64,000 bases of DNA from Polyangiaceae bacterium. Lineage in GTDB: Bacteria > Myxococcota_A > Polyangia > Polyangiales > Polyangiaceae. Below are positions 35,912 through 43,725 of this stretch, piece after piece. The DNA lies in assembly GCA_016719945.1 (NCBI GenBank), contig JADJYE010000013.1, positions 1 to 64,000 on the forward strand. The letters are read 5' to 3'. Each line of letters starts with the position of its first letter. Positions within the stretch are counted from its first letter, which is position 1. Below the pieces are notes generated by a model. It was not told the DNA's origin, searched no databases, and was given only the letters and a program-made list of their open reading frames with translations. Both the position numbers and the translations under genes were made by a program.

Positions 35912-37426
35912 TCAACAGTCGAAGATGCCGAGCCCTGGAGCGAGCAGATCGTGCGGGTCGTACTGCTGCTTGCGCTGCCGGAAGTCGCTCCAGCTGTCGC
36001 CGTACTGCGCGGCCCAATCGGCGGCGTCGAACTCGAGCGCGCCGATCGGGTACCTCGTGCCCCCTGCGTCGCGGGCGAGCTCGAAGAGCGCGCGGTTGCG
36101 CTCGAGCATCAGCTCGACGAACGCGGGGTTGGGCCCGGGCGTCTCCGACGACGTGAGGATGTCGAAGAGGTAGATGAAGTCGGTCCCGTCGTCCTCCGGG
36201 ATGCGGAAGAACGGCCGCGTGATGCCGCTGCGGCGGATCGGGAACATCAACATGAACCCTGTCGTCCCCACGTCCGCGGGCGTCAGGGTCGGCAACACCT
36301 CCGCGATGTAGCCCTCGGCGGTGGAGTCCGGCAGCAGCACGTCGAACCACGGCTTGATGAGGCTGTCCCAGGCGTAGGTGACTTTGTAAAAGTCGTACAC
36401 GCCATCGATGCGCGTGACATAAGCGACGTAGGGGATGTCGACGAAGGTCGCCGCGGACGCAGGTTGGCTCAGGTCACGCAGCACGACCGACGCATCCGGC
36501 GCGTCTGCGGGCGCGTCGTAGCCGATGGCCGCGTTCAGCTGCGCTCCCCAGCCGCCCGGCCCCGGATACGGAAAGTACAGGTTGAAGTAGTCGTCGAGCT
36601 CGTCCCGCGCGAGCAGCGCCCGCATGTCGCCGAAGAGCTGGGCGTTGTCGAAGTAGACCAGGTTGAACAGGCGGACGAACGCGGGAGCCTGCACCAGGCC
36701 CACCTTCGCTCGAACGATGATGCCGCACTGGCCGAGCCCGCCGAGCACCGCCTCGAACAGGCGCCTTCGGTGCGTCTCGGAGCAGCGCAGCAGCACGCCG
36801 CTGCCTGTCACCACGTCGAGCCACTCGACGTGCTCGATCTGCACTCCGCGACCGAACGTCGACGACACGCCGCCGACCGAGAGCGTGCCGCCGATGGAGA
36901 GCTTCGTGTAGCCGGTGAGCACGGGCGGCGTGAGGCCAGCTTCTGCGGCGGCGAAGATCAGGTCTTGCCACAGGACGCCCGCGTCCACCTCGGCGCCGTC
37001 GGGGCCGATGGAGTGGATCGTCGAGAGCGACGCCATCTCGATCGAGAGGCCCGGCGTCAGCGAGTGACCGAAGGTCGTGTGCCCTTGCCCGCGAGCGGCG
37101 ATCTGGATGCGGTGACGCTTGCAGAAGCGGACCATCTTCGCGACGTCTTCGGCGGAGCCGGGGCGCAGCACCGCGACAGGCTGGAGCTGCTTGATGTTGC
37201 CCTGGTCGGTCGACACCGAGTCGCGCGTCGCGACGTCTTGGTAGACCGTGCCGTCGAGGTCGGGCAGGTGATCGAACGCGTCACAGCCGCCGGCCGCCTC
37301 CGCGGCTCGCACCCACGTCTTTCGCAGCGGATCGAACCCGAGCACCACCGCGCCGGCGGCGATCGCCGCGAGCACGTGCCGGCGCCTCATCGAACCCCCA
37401 ACGCTCGCTTCGATCGCCTTGTTCAC
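35912..37426 (-). CDS. Exported FAD-linked oxidase, cytokinin-dehydrogenase-like
   Basis: 504 residues from a GTG with AAGGAGG upstream. The N-terminus has a twin-arginine-type motif (SMRRRHVLAAIAAGA) and hydrophobic stretch, suggesting Tat export of a folded flavoprotein. The FAD domain (VLRPGSAEDVAKMVRFCK, ARGQGHTTFGHS) keeps a His in the position of covalent FAD attachment in this family. The C-terminal domain has the WFDVLLPDST segment of cytokinin dehydrogenase-type proteins and ends in YDPHDLLAPGLGIFDC. It is the first gene of the operon and shares architecture with the oxidase half of the HDO fusion. Confidence 0.85.
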   Translation of the reverse strand: MNKAIEASVGGSMRRRHVLAAIAAGAVVLGFDPLRKTWVRAAEAAGGCDAFDHLPDLDGTVYQDVATRDSVSTDQGNIKQLQPVAVLRPGSAEDVAKMVRFCKRHRIQIAARGQGHTTFGHSLTPGLSIEMASLSTIHSIGPDGAEVDAGVLWQDLIFAAAEAGLTPPVLTGYTKLSIGGTLSVGGVSSTFGRGVQIEHVEWLDVVTGSGVLLRCSETHRRRLFEAVLGGLGQCGIIVRAKVGLVQAPAFVRLFNLVYFDNAQLFGDMRALLARDELDDYFNLYFPYPGPGGWGAQLNAAIGYDAPADAPDASVVLRDLSQPASAATFVDIPYVAYVTRIDGVYDFYKVTYAWDSLIKPWFDVLLPDSTAEGYIAEVLPTLTPADVGTTGFMLMFPIRRSGITRPFFRIPEDDGTDFIYLFDILTSSETPGPNPAFVELMLERNRALFELARDAGGTRYPIGALEFDAADWAAQYGDSWSDFRQRKQQYDPHDLLAPGLGIFDC

Positions 37427-37496
37427 GCGGACCCTCCTTGGTTGGCGTGCAGTCGTTGACGGACCAGCCCCACGCTCACCATACGAGCGGGCGACG

Positions 37497-37526
37497 GCTT
37501 TTCATCTGCGAGGCGCAGCTGAAAGC
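37497..37526. other. Hairpin in the divergent intergenic region
   Basis: Arms CTGCG and CGCAG flank a three-base loop and are extended, across one mismatched position and one extra T, by GCTTTTCA opposite TGAAAGC. It lies about 70 bases upstream of the FAD oxidase start. No T-run follows on either strand, so it does not look like a classic terminator; an operator or RNA structure is possible. Confidence 0.45.
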
Positions 37527-37554
37527 GAAAATGAGTCGGATACTTGGAGGAACG

Positions 37555-37632
37555 GTGACCACTTCTCGCCTGAGGCTTTTTGTCCTCACATTGTTCGCGG
37601 GAGCGGCAATCGCCGCGAAAAATGCGGGGTGA
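37555..37632 (+). CDS. Possible 25-residue signal-peptide-like leader ORF
   Basis: GTG preceded by GGAGGA at short spacing, then 25 codons encoding a basic-hydrophobic peptide (SRLRLFVLTLFAGAAIAA near its centre) and TGA. Most of the ORF lies inside the long inverted repeat at 37569-37649. It could be a leader peptide, a remnant of an exported protein, or chance. The next gene on this strand starts 84 bases downstream. Confidence 0.3.
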   Translation: MTTSRLRLFVLTLFAGAAIAAKNAG

Positions 37633-37649
37633 GGACAAAAAGCCTCAGG
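37569..37649. repeat. Perfect 21-bp inverted repeat with nested stem
   Basis: The left arm at 37569-37589 and the right arm at 37629-37649 are perfect reverse complements over 21 bases (core GAGGCTTTTTGTCCTC). Inside, TTCGCGG at 37594-37600 pairs with CCGCGAA at 37613-37619, and this inner stem extends to 11 of 12 bases around a 12-base loop. The whole could fold into an almost continuous hairpin of about 33 pairs. No transposase is near. It may be a palindromic mobile remnant, a transcript-end structure or a regulatory element. Confidence 0.8.
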
Positions 37650-37715
37650 GATTGACGTCGACCGCGCTGGCGCTGTGATCTCGCGCGCGCGCAACGCCGT
37701 GGTATCTCGAGGCGC

Positions 37716-38093
37716 ATGTCCACGAACACTCGACCCGTGCTCGCGCCTTCGAGCGTGAGCGAAGCCGCGCTCGGCGCGATCTCGGCCTTTCACTCGGACG
37801 CGGTCCTCGAGATCGAGCGCGCCATCGCGTCGTCACCCGTCGTGGTGGTCGGCATGGCGCAGAACCCCCACGTGGCGAAGGCGCGCAAGGCGCTCTCCGA
37901 GGCGGGGATCGAGCACACGTACCTCGAGTACGGCAGCTACTTCTCCGGCTGGAAGAGGCGACTCGCCATCAAGATGTGGAGCGGCTGGCCGACGTTCCCG
38001 CAGGTCTTCGTGAGAGGCGCGCTGATCGGCGGCGAAGACCTGACGAAGGCGGCGATCGCGGACGGCTCGCTCAAGGCCCGCCTGGCGGGCTGA
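37716..38093 (+). CDS. Glutaredoxin-like protein without active-site cysteines
   Basis: 125 residues. The glutaredoxin/thioredoxin fold is recognisable: VVVVGMAQNPHVAKARKALSE replaces the strand-CxxC-helix segment, IEHTYLEYGSYFSGW follows, then MWSGWPTFPQVFVRG holds the cis-Pro (TFPQVF) and GGEDLTKA the glutathione-binding turn. No Cys is present anywhere, so it cannot do dithiol or monothiol exchange, and Fe-S delivery by the usual Cys is ruled out. Related Cys-less glutaredoxins are conserved in proteobacteria, so the loss is probably old. Confidence 0.75.
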   Translation: MSTNTRPVLAPSSVSEAALGAISAFHSDAVLEIERAIASSPVVVVGMAQNPHVAKARKALSEAGIEHTYLEYGSYFSGWKRRLAIKMWSGWPTFPQVFVRGALIGGEDLTKAAIADGSLKARLAG

Positions 38094-38127
38094 CCCGCGC
38101 CGGCGCTCGCCGGCGCGGCGAGAGCGC

Positions 38128-39447
38128 TCAGCCGACGTTGCCCATCATCCGATCGTGTTTGTCGAAGGCGACCCGCGCGTGCGCGACGATCTGGCGGTCG
38201 TGCGGGTGATCGGCCGTCTCGACGCCGATGATCTTCGAGACGAGCCGCTTCTCGTGCTCGTGCACCCACTTGATGAGCTCGAGCTTGGCGGAGCCCGGCC
38301 CGAGCACGAGGATCTCCGCGCCGGGGGCGCTCTCGACCTGGAGCGTGCCGCCGTGCGCTCGCACGATGCCGAGCACCGCCGCGAGCCCGAGCCCGCGGCC
38401 GGTGAACTTGGTCGAGAAGAACGGATCGAACATGCGAGCCTGCGTCTCCTCAGTCATTCCGGCGCCGGAGTCCGTGACCTCGGCCGCCACGTAGCGGCCC
38501 GCAGGCGGCTCTGGGGTCACGTGGCGCGAGCGCAGATCCGCGGCCGTGGCCTGCACGAGGCGCGTGCGCACGACGATCGTGCCGCTCGCCCCCTCGAGCG
38601 CCTCCGACGCGTTGGTCAGCAGGTTCATCACGACCTGCCGCAGCTGCGTGGCGTCGCCCTGGAGGGTCGGCAGATCGGCCGCGAGCTCCCGGCGAACGAT
38701 CGCCTTGGACGACACGATGCTCTGCAGCAGGGTCGCCGTCTCGCCGACGAGCGACGACAGCTCGACCGACTCACGCGCGACGCTGCGACGCCCCGCGTAC
38801 GCCAGCATCTGCCTCGTGAGCTCCGACGCGCGGAGCGTCGCGGACTCGATCTGCTCGAGGAAACCTCGGACCGTATGAGAGGCTTCGAGCTTCGCCAGGC
38901 CGAGCCCGGCGTTTGCGAGGATGGCGGCGAGCAGGTTGTTGAAGTCGTGGGCGACGCCCCCGGCGAGGACGCCCAAGCTCTCCAGCTTCTCGGCGCGGAC
39001 CATGCGGGCCTCGAGCTCTTTGCGCTCGGCCTCCGCCCGCTTGCGGGCCGTGATGTCGAGCGCGAGGCCTCCGACGCCGCCGAGAGAGCCGTCCGCGCGT
39101 CGCCACGGGAACTTCTCGACGATCGAGGTGTGCGTGCCGTCGACGTAGGGAGCCTCCTCCTCGAACTCGACGGGCACGCCGCGCTCCATCACCTCGAGGT
39201 CGTGCTTGCGGAACGCGTCGGCGATGTCCTTGGGGAAGAGCTCGTGATCCGTGCGGCCCAGGATGGCCTCGCGTGGGAGGTCGAACGAGGCCTCGAACCG
39301 CTGGTTCACGCGGAGGTATCGGCCTTGGACGTCTTTGAGGAACATGACCGAGGTGCCGCCCTCGACGAGCGCGTCGAGCAGCTGGCAGTCGTCCTCGGCC
39401 TCCGAGCCCACGCTGGGCTCGGTGACGGCGGGAAGTATTTGAATCAT
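38128..39447 (-). CDS. PAS histidine kinase with an eRF1-like C-terminal tail
   Basis: 439 residues, soluble. A PAS domain (about 20-135; VMFLKDVQGRYLRVNQRFE) precedes a HisKA helix with the phospho-acceptor His in GGVAHDFNNLLAAI near 169 and an HATPase_c domain (LRQVVMNLLTNASEALEG; DSGAGM; GRGLGLAAVLGI). The final strand of the ATPase domain is missing. After LQVESAPG the chain runs into EILVLGPGSAKLELIKWVHE and VETADHPHDRQIVAHARVAF. That tail resembles the last domain of bacterial eRF1-like (baeRF-type) proteins. It looks like a deletion fusion of two genes, real or from assembly. Confidence 0.75.
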   Translation of the reverse strand: MIQILPAVTEPSVGSEAEDDCQLLDALVEGGTSVMFLKDVQGRYLRVNQRFEASFDLPREAILGRTDHELFPKDIADAFRKHDLEVMERGVPVEFEEEAPYVDGTHTSIVEKFPWRRADGSLGGVGGLALDITARKRAEAERKELEARMVRAEKLESLGVLAGGVAHDFNNLLAAILANAGLGLAKLEASHTVRGFLEQIESATLRASELTRQMLAYAGRRSVARESVELSSLVGETATLLQSIVSSKAIVRRELAADLPTLQGDATQLRQVVMNLLTNASEALEGASGTIVVRTRLVQATAADLRSRHVTPEPPAGRYVAAEVTDSGAGMTEETQARMFDPFFSTKFTGRGLGLAAVLGIVRAHGGTLQVESAPGAEILVLGPGSAKLELIKWVHEHEKRLVSKIIGVETADHPHDRQIVAHARVAFDKHDRMMGNVG

Positions 39448-39537
39448 GAAACTGCGGGCGACAGCTTAGCGTTTGTCACGACACCTGCCGGAGGGATCAC
39501 GCGCGCTCGCGGTCGCACCTTGCGGTATATATGCGGT

Positions 39538-39975
39538 GTGCGAACGCGCAGAGTCGAGCCGCTCCCTCCGACCGACTTCGCCCGCTTGGCGGCGGCGATC
39601 GCCCACGGGATCGTGCTCGCCGCGGTCGACGAGCGGGCCACCGCCGACGAGACGGCGAAGGCGGTCGACGCCGCCATCCGACGCGCGAAGGACGCGGGCA
39701 AGGCGCTCACCCCCGATCAGATCGAGGGGCTCGGCGTGCTGTGGGGCAAGGCCGTCAGCCAGGCCTCCGGTTGGACCTGGGCGCGCGTCGTCGACGGCGA
39801 GGCGTCTCACGTGTGCCTCGTCGCCCAAGATCACGCGCACGCGTGCCTGCCGCTCGCCCTGGTGGCCGAGCAGCTCGCCGACGGCAAGGAGTGCACGTCG
39901 CTCGTCATCTTCGAGATGATCGCCGGTGGGGCGCTCCCTGCGGCGGAGCTGGAGGAGCTCGCGTTCGTGGGGTGA
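39538..39975 (+). CDS. Conserved-looking small cytoplasmic protein (possibly DUF3806-like)
   Basis: 145 residues from a GTG, divergent from the histidine kinase. No signal peptide. The helical first half ends at LTPDQIEGLGVLWGKAVSQA and is followed by a strand-rich part with SGWTWARVVDGEASHV and a Pro-containing ACLPLALVAEQL. That order is similar to DUF3806-type domains, but the match is weak. Function unknown. Confidence 0.55.
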   Translation: MRTRRVEPLPPTDFARLAAAIAHGIVLAAVDERATADETAKAVDAAIRRAKDAGKALTPDQIEGLGVLWGKAVSQASGWTWARVVDGEASHVCLVAQDHAHACLPLALVAEQLADGKECTSLVIFEMIAGGALPAAELEELAFVG

Positions 39976-40028
39976 CGCCGCGAAGCCGCGCCTCGCGAGG
40001 CCCCGGCGTTGGCGTGTACGATGCGCCG

Positions 40029-41498
40029 ATGAGGCTTGGCGGGTGGGTCGTTTCGGTCTTCGTGCTCGTTGGCTGCGGTGACGACGGCGCGAGCAGCGGC
40101 GGCGCAGGAGGGCAGGGGGCGTCGGGGCCTGGTGGCGGCCCAGGGTCGGGCGGGCAGAGCACCGGGGGCGACAGCTCCACGGGCGGAGGCGGGACAGGCG
40201 GCTCGGCGCCTCTGCCCTGCAGCGGCTTCCCCACGTTCGAGGACGGGCTGGCCCCCGCGGCGGAGGTCCACGTGTCCACGGTCGGCGACGACGCGTCGGG
40301 AGATGGCTCCGCGGCGGCCCCGTTCGCGACGATCGACCGCGCGGCGGACGCCGCAGCGCCTGGCACAGCGATCGTCGTGCACGCAGGGACGTACGCGGGC
40401 GGCGCGTACCTCGAGGGGCTCTCGGGCACGGAGTCGGCGCCGATCTGGATCGGGGGCGCGGAAGGCGAGGCGAGGCCGCTCTTGCAGGGCGGCGCGAACG
40501 GCCTCGCGCTCAGCCGCGCGCGCTACGTCGTGGTGCACGATCTCGAGATCTCGGGCGCGACGGCCAACGGGATCAACTGCGACGACGGGGGCGAGTACGC
40601 GAACCCCGAGGCGGCCCGGTTCGTCGTCTTTCGCGGGCTCGACATCCACGACATCGGGGGCGACGGGAACCAAGACTGCTTGAAGCTCTCGGGGCTCAAC
40701 GACTTCTGGGTGAAGGACAGCTCCTTCGCCCGCTGCGGCGGCGGGATGTCAGGCAGCGGGATCGATCACGTCGGGTGCCACCGCGGCGTCATCGCGAACA
40801 GCCGCTTCGAACAGATGGCGGGCAACGCGATGCAGTGCAAGGGCGGCAGCGAGGACCTCACGATCGTCGCGAACCACATCGTCGACGGCGGGCAGCGCGC
40901 CGTGAACATGGGCGGCTCGACGGGCTTCGAGTTCTTCCGGCCGCCGCTGTCGCCGGGCTCACCGAACTTCGAAGCGCGGCGGATCCACGTGCTCGCGAAC
41001 GTCATCGAGCGGGGCTTCAGCGCGCTCGCGTTCGTGGGCTGCGTCGACTGCCTGGCGGCCAACAACACGATCGTAGACCCCGAGAACTGGGTCATCCGCA
41101 TCCTGCAGGAGACTGTCTCCGGCGGCGGCTACACCTTCCTGCCGGCGTCGCAGGGGCGGGTCGCGAACAACCTCGTCTACTACCAAGTCGGGGAGATCTC
41201 GGTGCACGTGAACGTCGGCGCGGACACCGACGCGACCTCCTTCTCGTTCGCCAACAACCTCTGGTACGCGCACGACGACCCGGGGCAGTCGACCCCGTCG
41301 TTGCCCGTCATGGAGGACATGGGCCTCGTCGGCGTAGACCCCCAGCTCGCCGCGCCCGCCAGCGGCGACTACCACCTCGGGCCCGAGAGCCCAGCCATCG
41401 CTGCTGGCGCGCTGGTGTCGGAGCTCGCGGGCGACCGGGACGGCAGTTGCTACGCGAGCCCGCCGAGCATCGGCGCGTACGAGGGCAACCCGCCGTGA
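40029..41498 (+). CDS. Parallel beta-helix surface lipoprotein
   Basis: 489 residues. Lipobox at VFVLVGC near residue 17, then a long Gly/Ser/Thr-rich linker (GGGPGSGGQSTGG) typical of Polyangia lipoproteins. The main domain is a right-handed parallel beta-helix of the pectate-lyase/NosD kind, with repeats such as LSRARYVVVHDLEISG, VVFRGLDIHDIGGDG, DFWVKDSSFARCG and LTIVANHIVDGG, and ends in SPAIAAGA, a common closing motif. It may bind or cut polysaccharide; no catalytic residues can be assigned. The ATG at 40029 is chosen because the signal peptide begins there. Confidence 0.8.
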   Translation: MRLGGWVVSVFVLVGCGDDGASSGGAGGQGASGPGGGPGSGGQSTGGDSSTGGGGTGGSAPLPCSGFPTFEDGLAPAAEVHVSTVGDDASGDGSAAAPFATIDRAADAAAPGTAIVVHAGTYAGGAYLEGLSGTESAPIWIGGAEGEARPLLQGGANGLALSRARYVVVHDLEISGATANGINCDDGGEYANPEAARFVVFRGLDIHDIGGDGNQDCLKLSGLNDFWVKDSSFARCGGGMSGSGIDHVGCHRGVIANSRFEQMAGNAMQCKGGSEDLTIVANHIVDGGQRAVNMGGSTGFEFFRPPLSPGSPNFEARRIHVLANVIERGFSALAFVGCVDCLAANNTIVDPENWVIRILQETVSGGGYTFLPASQGRVANNLVYYQVGEISVHVNVGADTDATSFSFANNLWYAHDDPGQSTPSLPVMEDMGLVGVDPQLAAPASGDYHLGPESPAIAAGALVSELAGDRDGSCYASPPSIGAYEGNPP

Positions 41499-41506
41499 GG
41501 GCTTGA

Positions 41507-42202
41507 TCAACCGCCCACGGTGAGCACCACGACGCGGCCGGTGGGAGTCTGCACCGTGCGCTCGTGTTGGCAGCGGAAGCGAGCGAGCACGCGGCGCGCC
41601 TCGTCGAGCTCGGCGTCGGCGCGGGCGCCCTTGACGAGGAGCAGCGCGCCGCCGCGGCGCGCGAAGGGGGCCGTCCAAGGCAGGAGCTGAGCGAGCTTGG
41701 CGACAGCCCGCGCCGTCACGACGTCGAACGATCGCGCGAGGCTCGTGGTCGCCAGCTGCTCCGCGCGCTCGGCGAGCACGCTCACCCACTCGAGACCGAG
41801 CGCCTTCACGACCGCCTCGAGGAACGCGGCCTTCTTCTGCGTCGCCTCGATCAGCGTGACCTGCAGATCCGGCCGCGCGATGGCGAGCACGAGCCCAGGC
41901 ACGCCACCCCCCGAGCCGACGTCGAGCAGCCTGCCGCCCGCGGGGACCTGCGCGAGCAGCGGGACGAGCGCGAACGCGTCGAGCGCGTGACGCGTCCACG
42001 CGCCTTCTGGGTCGGTGATCGCGGTGAGGTTGAGCTGCTCGTTCATCGCGAGCAAGAGCGCCAGGTAGGCGCCGACGCGCTCGAGGGTCTCCGCTGGGAG
42101 CGACACGCCGAGCTCTGCGAGGCGGGCTCCAAAGTCGGAGGGCGGCGGGAGGGGCGGGACGCTCGGGAGGGCAGGGAGCGGGCGCGCTGCGAGGGTCGAC
42201 AT
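41507..42202 (-). CDS. rsmG: 16S rRNA m7G527 methyltransferase
   Basis: 231 residues. Methylates G527 of 16S rRNA using SAM. Motifs: LAMNEQLNLTAITDPEGAW near residue 50, SAM-binding LLDVGSGGGVPGLVLAIARP, the VTLIEATQKKAAFLE acidic loop and VVTARAVAKLAQLLPW. The ATG at 42202 is preferred over a GTG at 42229. It is convergent with the beta-helix gene eight bases away. In many bacteria it neighbours gidA/parAB, but not in this window. Confidence 0.93.
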   Translation of the reverse strand: MSTLAARPLPALPSVPPLPPPSDFGARLAELGVSLPAETLERVGAYLALLLAMNEQLNLTAITDPEGAWTRHALDAFALVPLLAQVPAGGRLLDVGSGGGVPGLVLAIARPDLQVTLIEATQKKAAFLEAVVKALGLEWVSVLAERAEQLATTSLARSFDVVTARAVAKLAQLLPWTAPFARRGGALLLVKGARADAELDEARRVLARFRCQHERTVQTPTGRVVVLTVGG

Positions 42203-42270
42203 GGCGAGCGGCTTGTACCGTGGGGTCACGCCGCGCGTCTCGCGGAAGGCGCCGTGTTAGCCTCGGGGCG

Positions 42271-43725
42271 ATGTCTTGCCTTGCCTTTCGTCGCTGCGCG
42301 GCTGCGGCGTTCGTCCTGGTCTTCGGCTGTGTGCCCACCGAGTTCACCTTCGTCGGCGAGGGTGGAGCCGGCGGGGCCGGGGCTGCGAGCGCAGGGGGCA
42401 TGGGCGCCGGCGGGGCCGGTGGTGGCGTCAGCCTGACCTGCGGGGACGGCATCCAAGACGACACCGAGCTGTGTGACGAGGGCGAGCAGAACCGCGACGA
42501 CTTCGACGACCTCAGCTACGCCACCCAGCGAGGGACCGAGCGCGGTTGCTCGACGTCGTGTGAGCCCATCGTGGCGTGGAGCTGGAACTACTCCGTGGAG
42601 TCCGAGGCGAGCGCCGTGTTCGGGCTCGCGGTGACCGCCGACAAGGTCTACGCCGGCGGCGTCATCGATCCCGACCCGCTCGATCTGATCAACGTCCACT
42701 ATGGCGGGACGCGCCTCTACGTCGAGCTCGATCCCGAGACCGGGGAGGAGCTGAACCTGGTGGCCCAGAACGACGCCGGCGACGCGAACTCGATCTTCGG
42801 GATCCGCGTGCGCGACGCGGACTCGGTGTGGGTGCTGGAGAACCGCCACCACGAGGCCGCCCCTGCGTCGCTCGGCTCGTACCTGGCGGTCTGGTCCGAC
42901 GGCGCCGAGGTCCCCGATACTCGGTCAATGGGCTACGTCGGCGAGTATGAAGGCTCGTTTGCCTACCTCGGCTACCCCGGCGTCTCCGACCCTCGCGTGC
43001 ACATGATCGCGGCGCGGGATGCGGGCATCGTGCGCATCGCGAGGGGGGACGACCTGGGGAGCCTCGAGATCGACGAGGGGCTCACCGGCTTCGGTGGGCA
43101 ATCCGGGCCGGGCGCGATCACGCCGCGGCTGGCAGGCGGCTCGTACGCCGTGTGGCGCGGCCGGCTGCGCCTGTACAGCGATGAGATGGTCCAGCAGCTC
43201 GAGGTCGACCTCCGCGACAGCGTCGCAGGCTCCGAGGTCGTGATGGTGACGGGCGCGTGCACCCGGCCCGACGGGAGCGCGGCCCTCAGCGCCTGGGTCC
43301 GCTACCCGACCAGCGGCGAGATCACCGCCGCGCTGCTCGTCGCGAACGAGTTCGAAGGGGTGGTGTTCGTCGACGAGTGGGACGGCCCCGCCGCCGGCGT
43401 CGACCGGGCGAACGCGATCGCCTGCGGGCCCGACGGCTCGATCGTCGTCGCGGGCGAGGAGAGCGTGCTCGACGACCCGTCGTTCACGAGTGACGTCTAC
43501 TCGCGCGCCTTCGTCCGCAAGTACGTCACCTCGGGCGTCGGCGAGCCGCCCGCGCTCACCTGGCACCGCACGCACCAGAGCCCGATCACCAACTCCAGCG
43601 AGACTGTGGGCTCGAACGACGCGTACGCGGTCGCCCTCGGCCCAGACGGGGCGGTCTATGTGGCCGGGCGCGAGATGACGAGCCAGAACGGGGCCTCCGC
43701 GTGGGTGCGGAGGTACGCGCCGTGA
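42271..43725 (+). CDS. Myxobacterial lipoprotein with EGF-like Cys cluster and propeller-like domain
   Basis: 484 residues. Lipobox at VLVFGC, then a Gly/Ala linker and the short Cys-rich motif SLTCGDGIQDDTELCDEGEQ characteristic of Myxococcota surface proteins (DUF4215/Myxo-disulf-like). The remainder is beta-rich with repeats such as VFGLAVTADKVYAGGVIDP, SIVVAGEESV and AYAVALGPDGAVYVAGREM, suggesting a beta-propeller. Function unknown; probably surface exposed. Its stop overlaps the GTG of the next gene. Confidence 0.7.
   Translation: MSCLAFRRCAAAAFVLVFGCVPTEFTFVGEGGAGGAGAASAGGMGAGGAGGGVSLTCGDGIQDDTELCDEGEQNRDDFDDLSYATQRGTERGCSTSCEPIVAWSWNYSVESEASAVFGLAVTADKVYAGGVIDPDPLDLINVHYGGTRLYVELDPETGEELNLVAQNDAGDANSIFGIRVRDADSVWVLENRHHEAAPASLGSYLAVWSDGAEVPDTRSMGYVGEYEGSFAYLGYPGVSDPRVHMIAARDAGIVRIARGDDLGSLEIDEGLTGFGGQSGPGAITPRLAGGSYAVWRGRLRLYSDEMVQQLEVDLRDSVAGSEVVMVTGACTRPDGSAALSAWVRYPTSGEITAALLVANEFEGVVFVDEWDGPAAGVDRANAIACGPDGSIVVAGEESVLDDPSFTSDVYSRAFVRKYVTSGVGEPPALTWHRTHQSPITNSSETVGSNDAYAVALGPDGAVYVAGREMTSQNGASAWVRRYAP

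Noticed and set aside
30466..37426. A cytokinin biosynthesis operon, because of the cytokinin-dehydrogenase-like oxidases
   Set aside because: No adenylate isopentenyltransferase or LOG phosphoribohydrolase gene is present; the prenyltransferase is of the DMATS fold, which uses aromatic acceptors.
30466..37426. A complete ergot-alkaloid-type pathway
   Set aside because: The methyltransferase, catalase-like and later reductase genes of that pathway are missing, so only a partial resemblance can be claimed.
37438..37632. 64-codon plus-strand ORF starting before the hairpin region
   Set aside because: The upstream part has no ribosome-binding site and no family. Only the internal GTG at 37555 has a good one, so only that short version was listed, at low confidence.
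37569..37649. Insertion sequence or MITE
   Set aside because: No transposase, no visible target-site duplication and no second copy noticed in the window; kept only as an inverted repeat.
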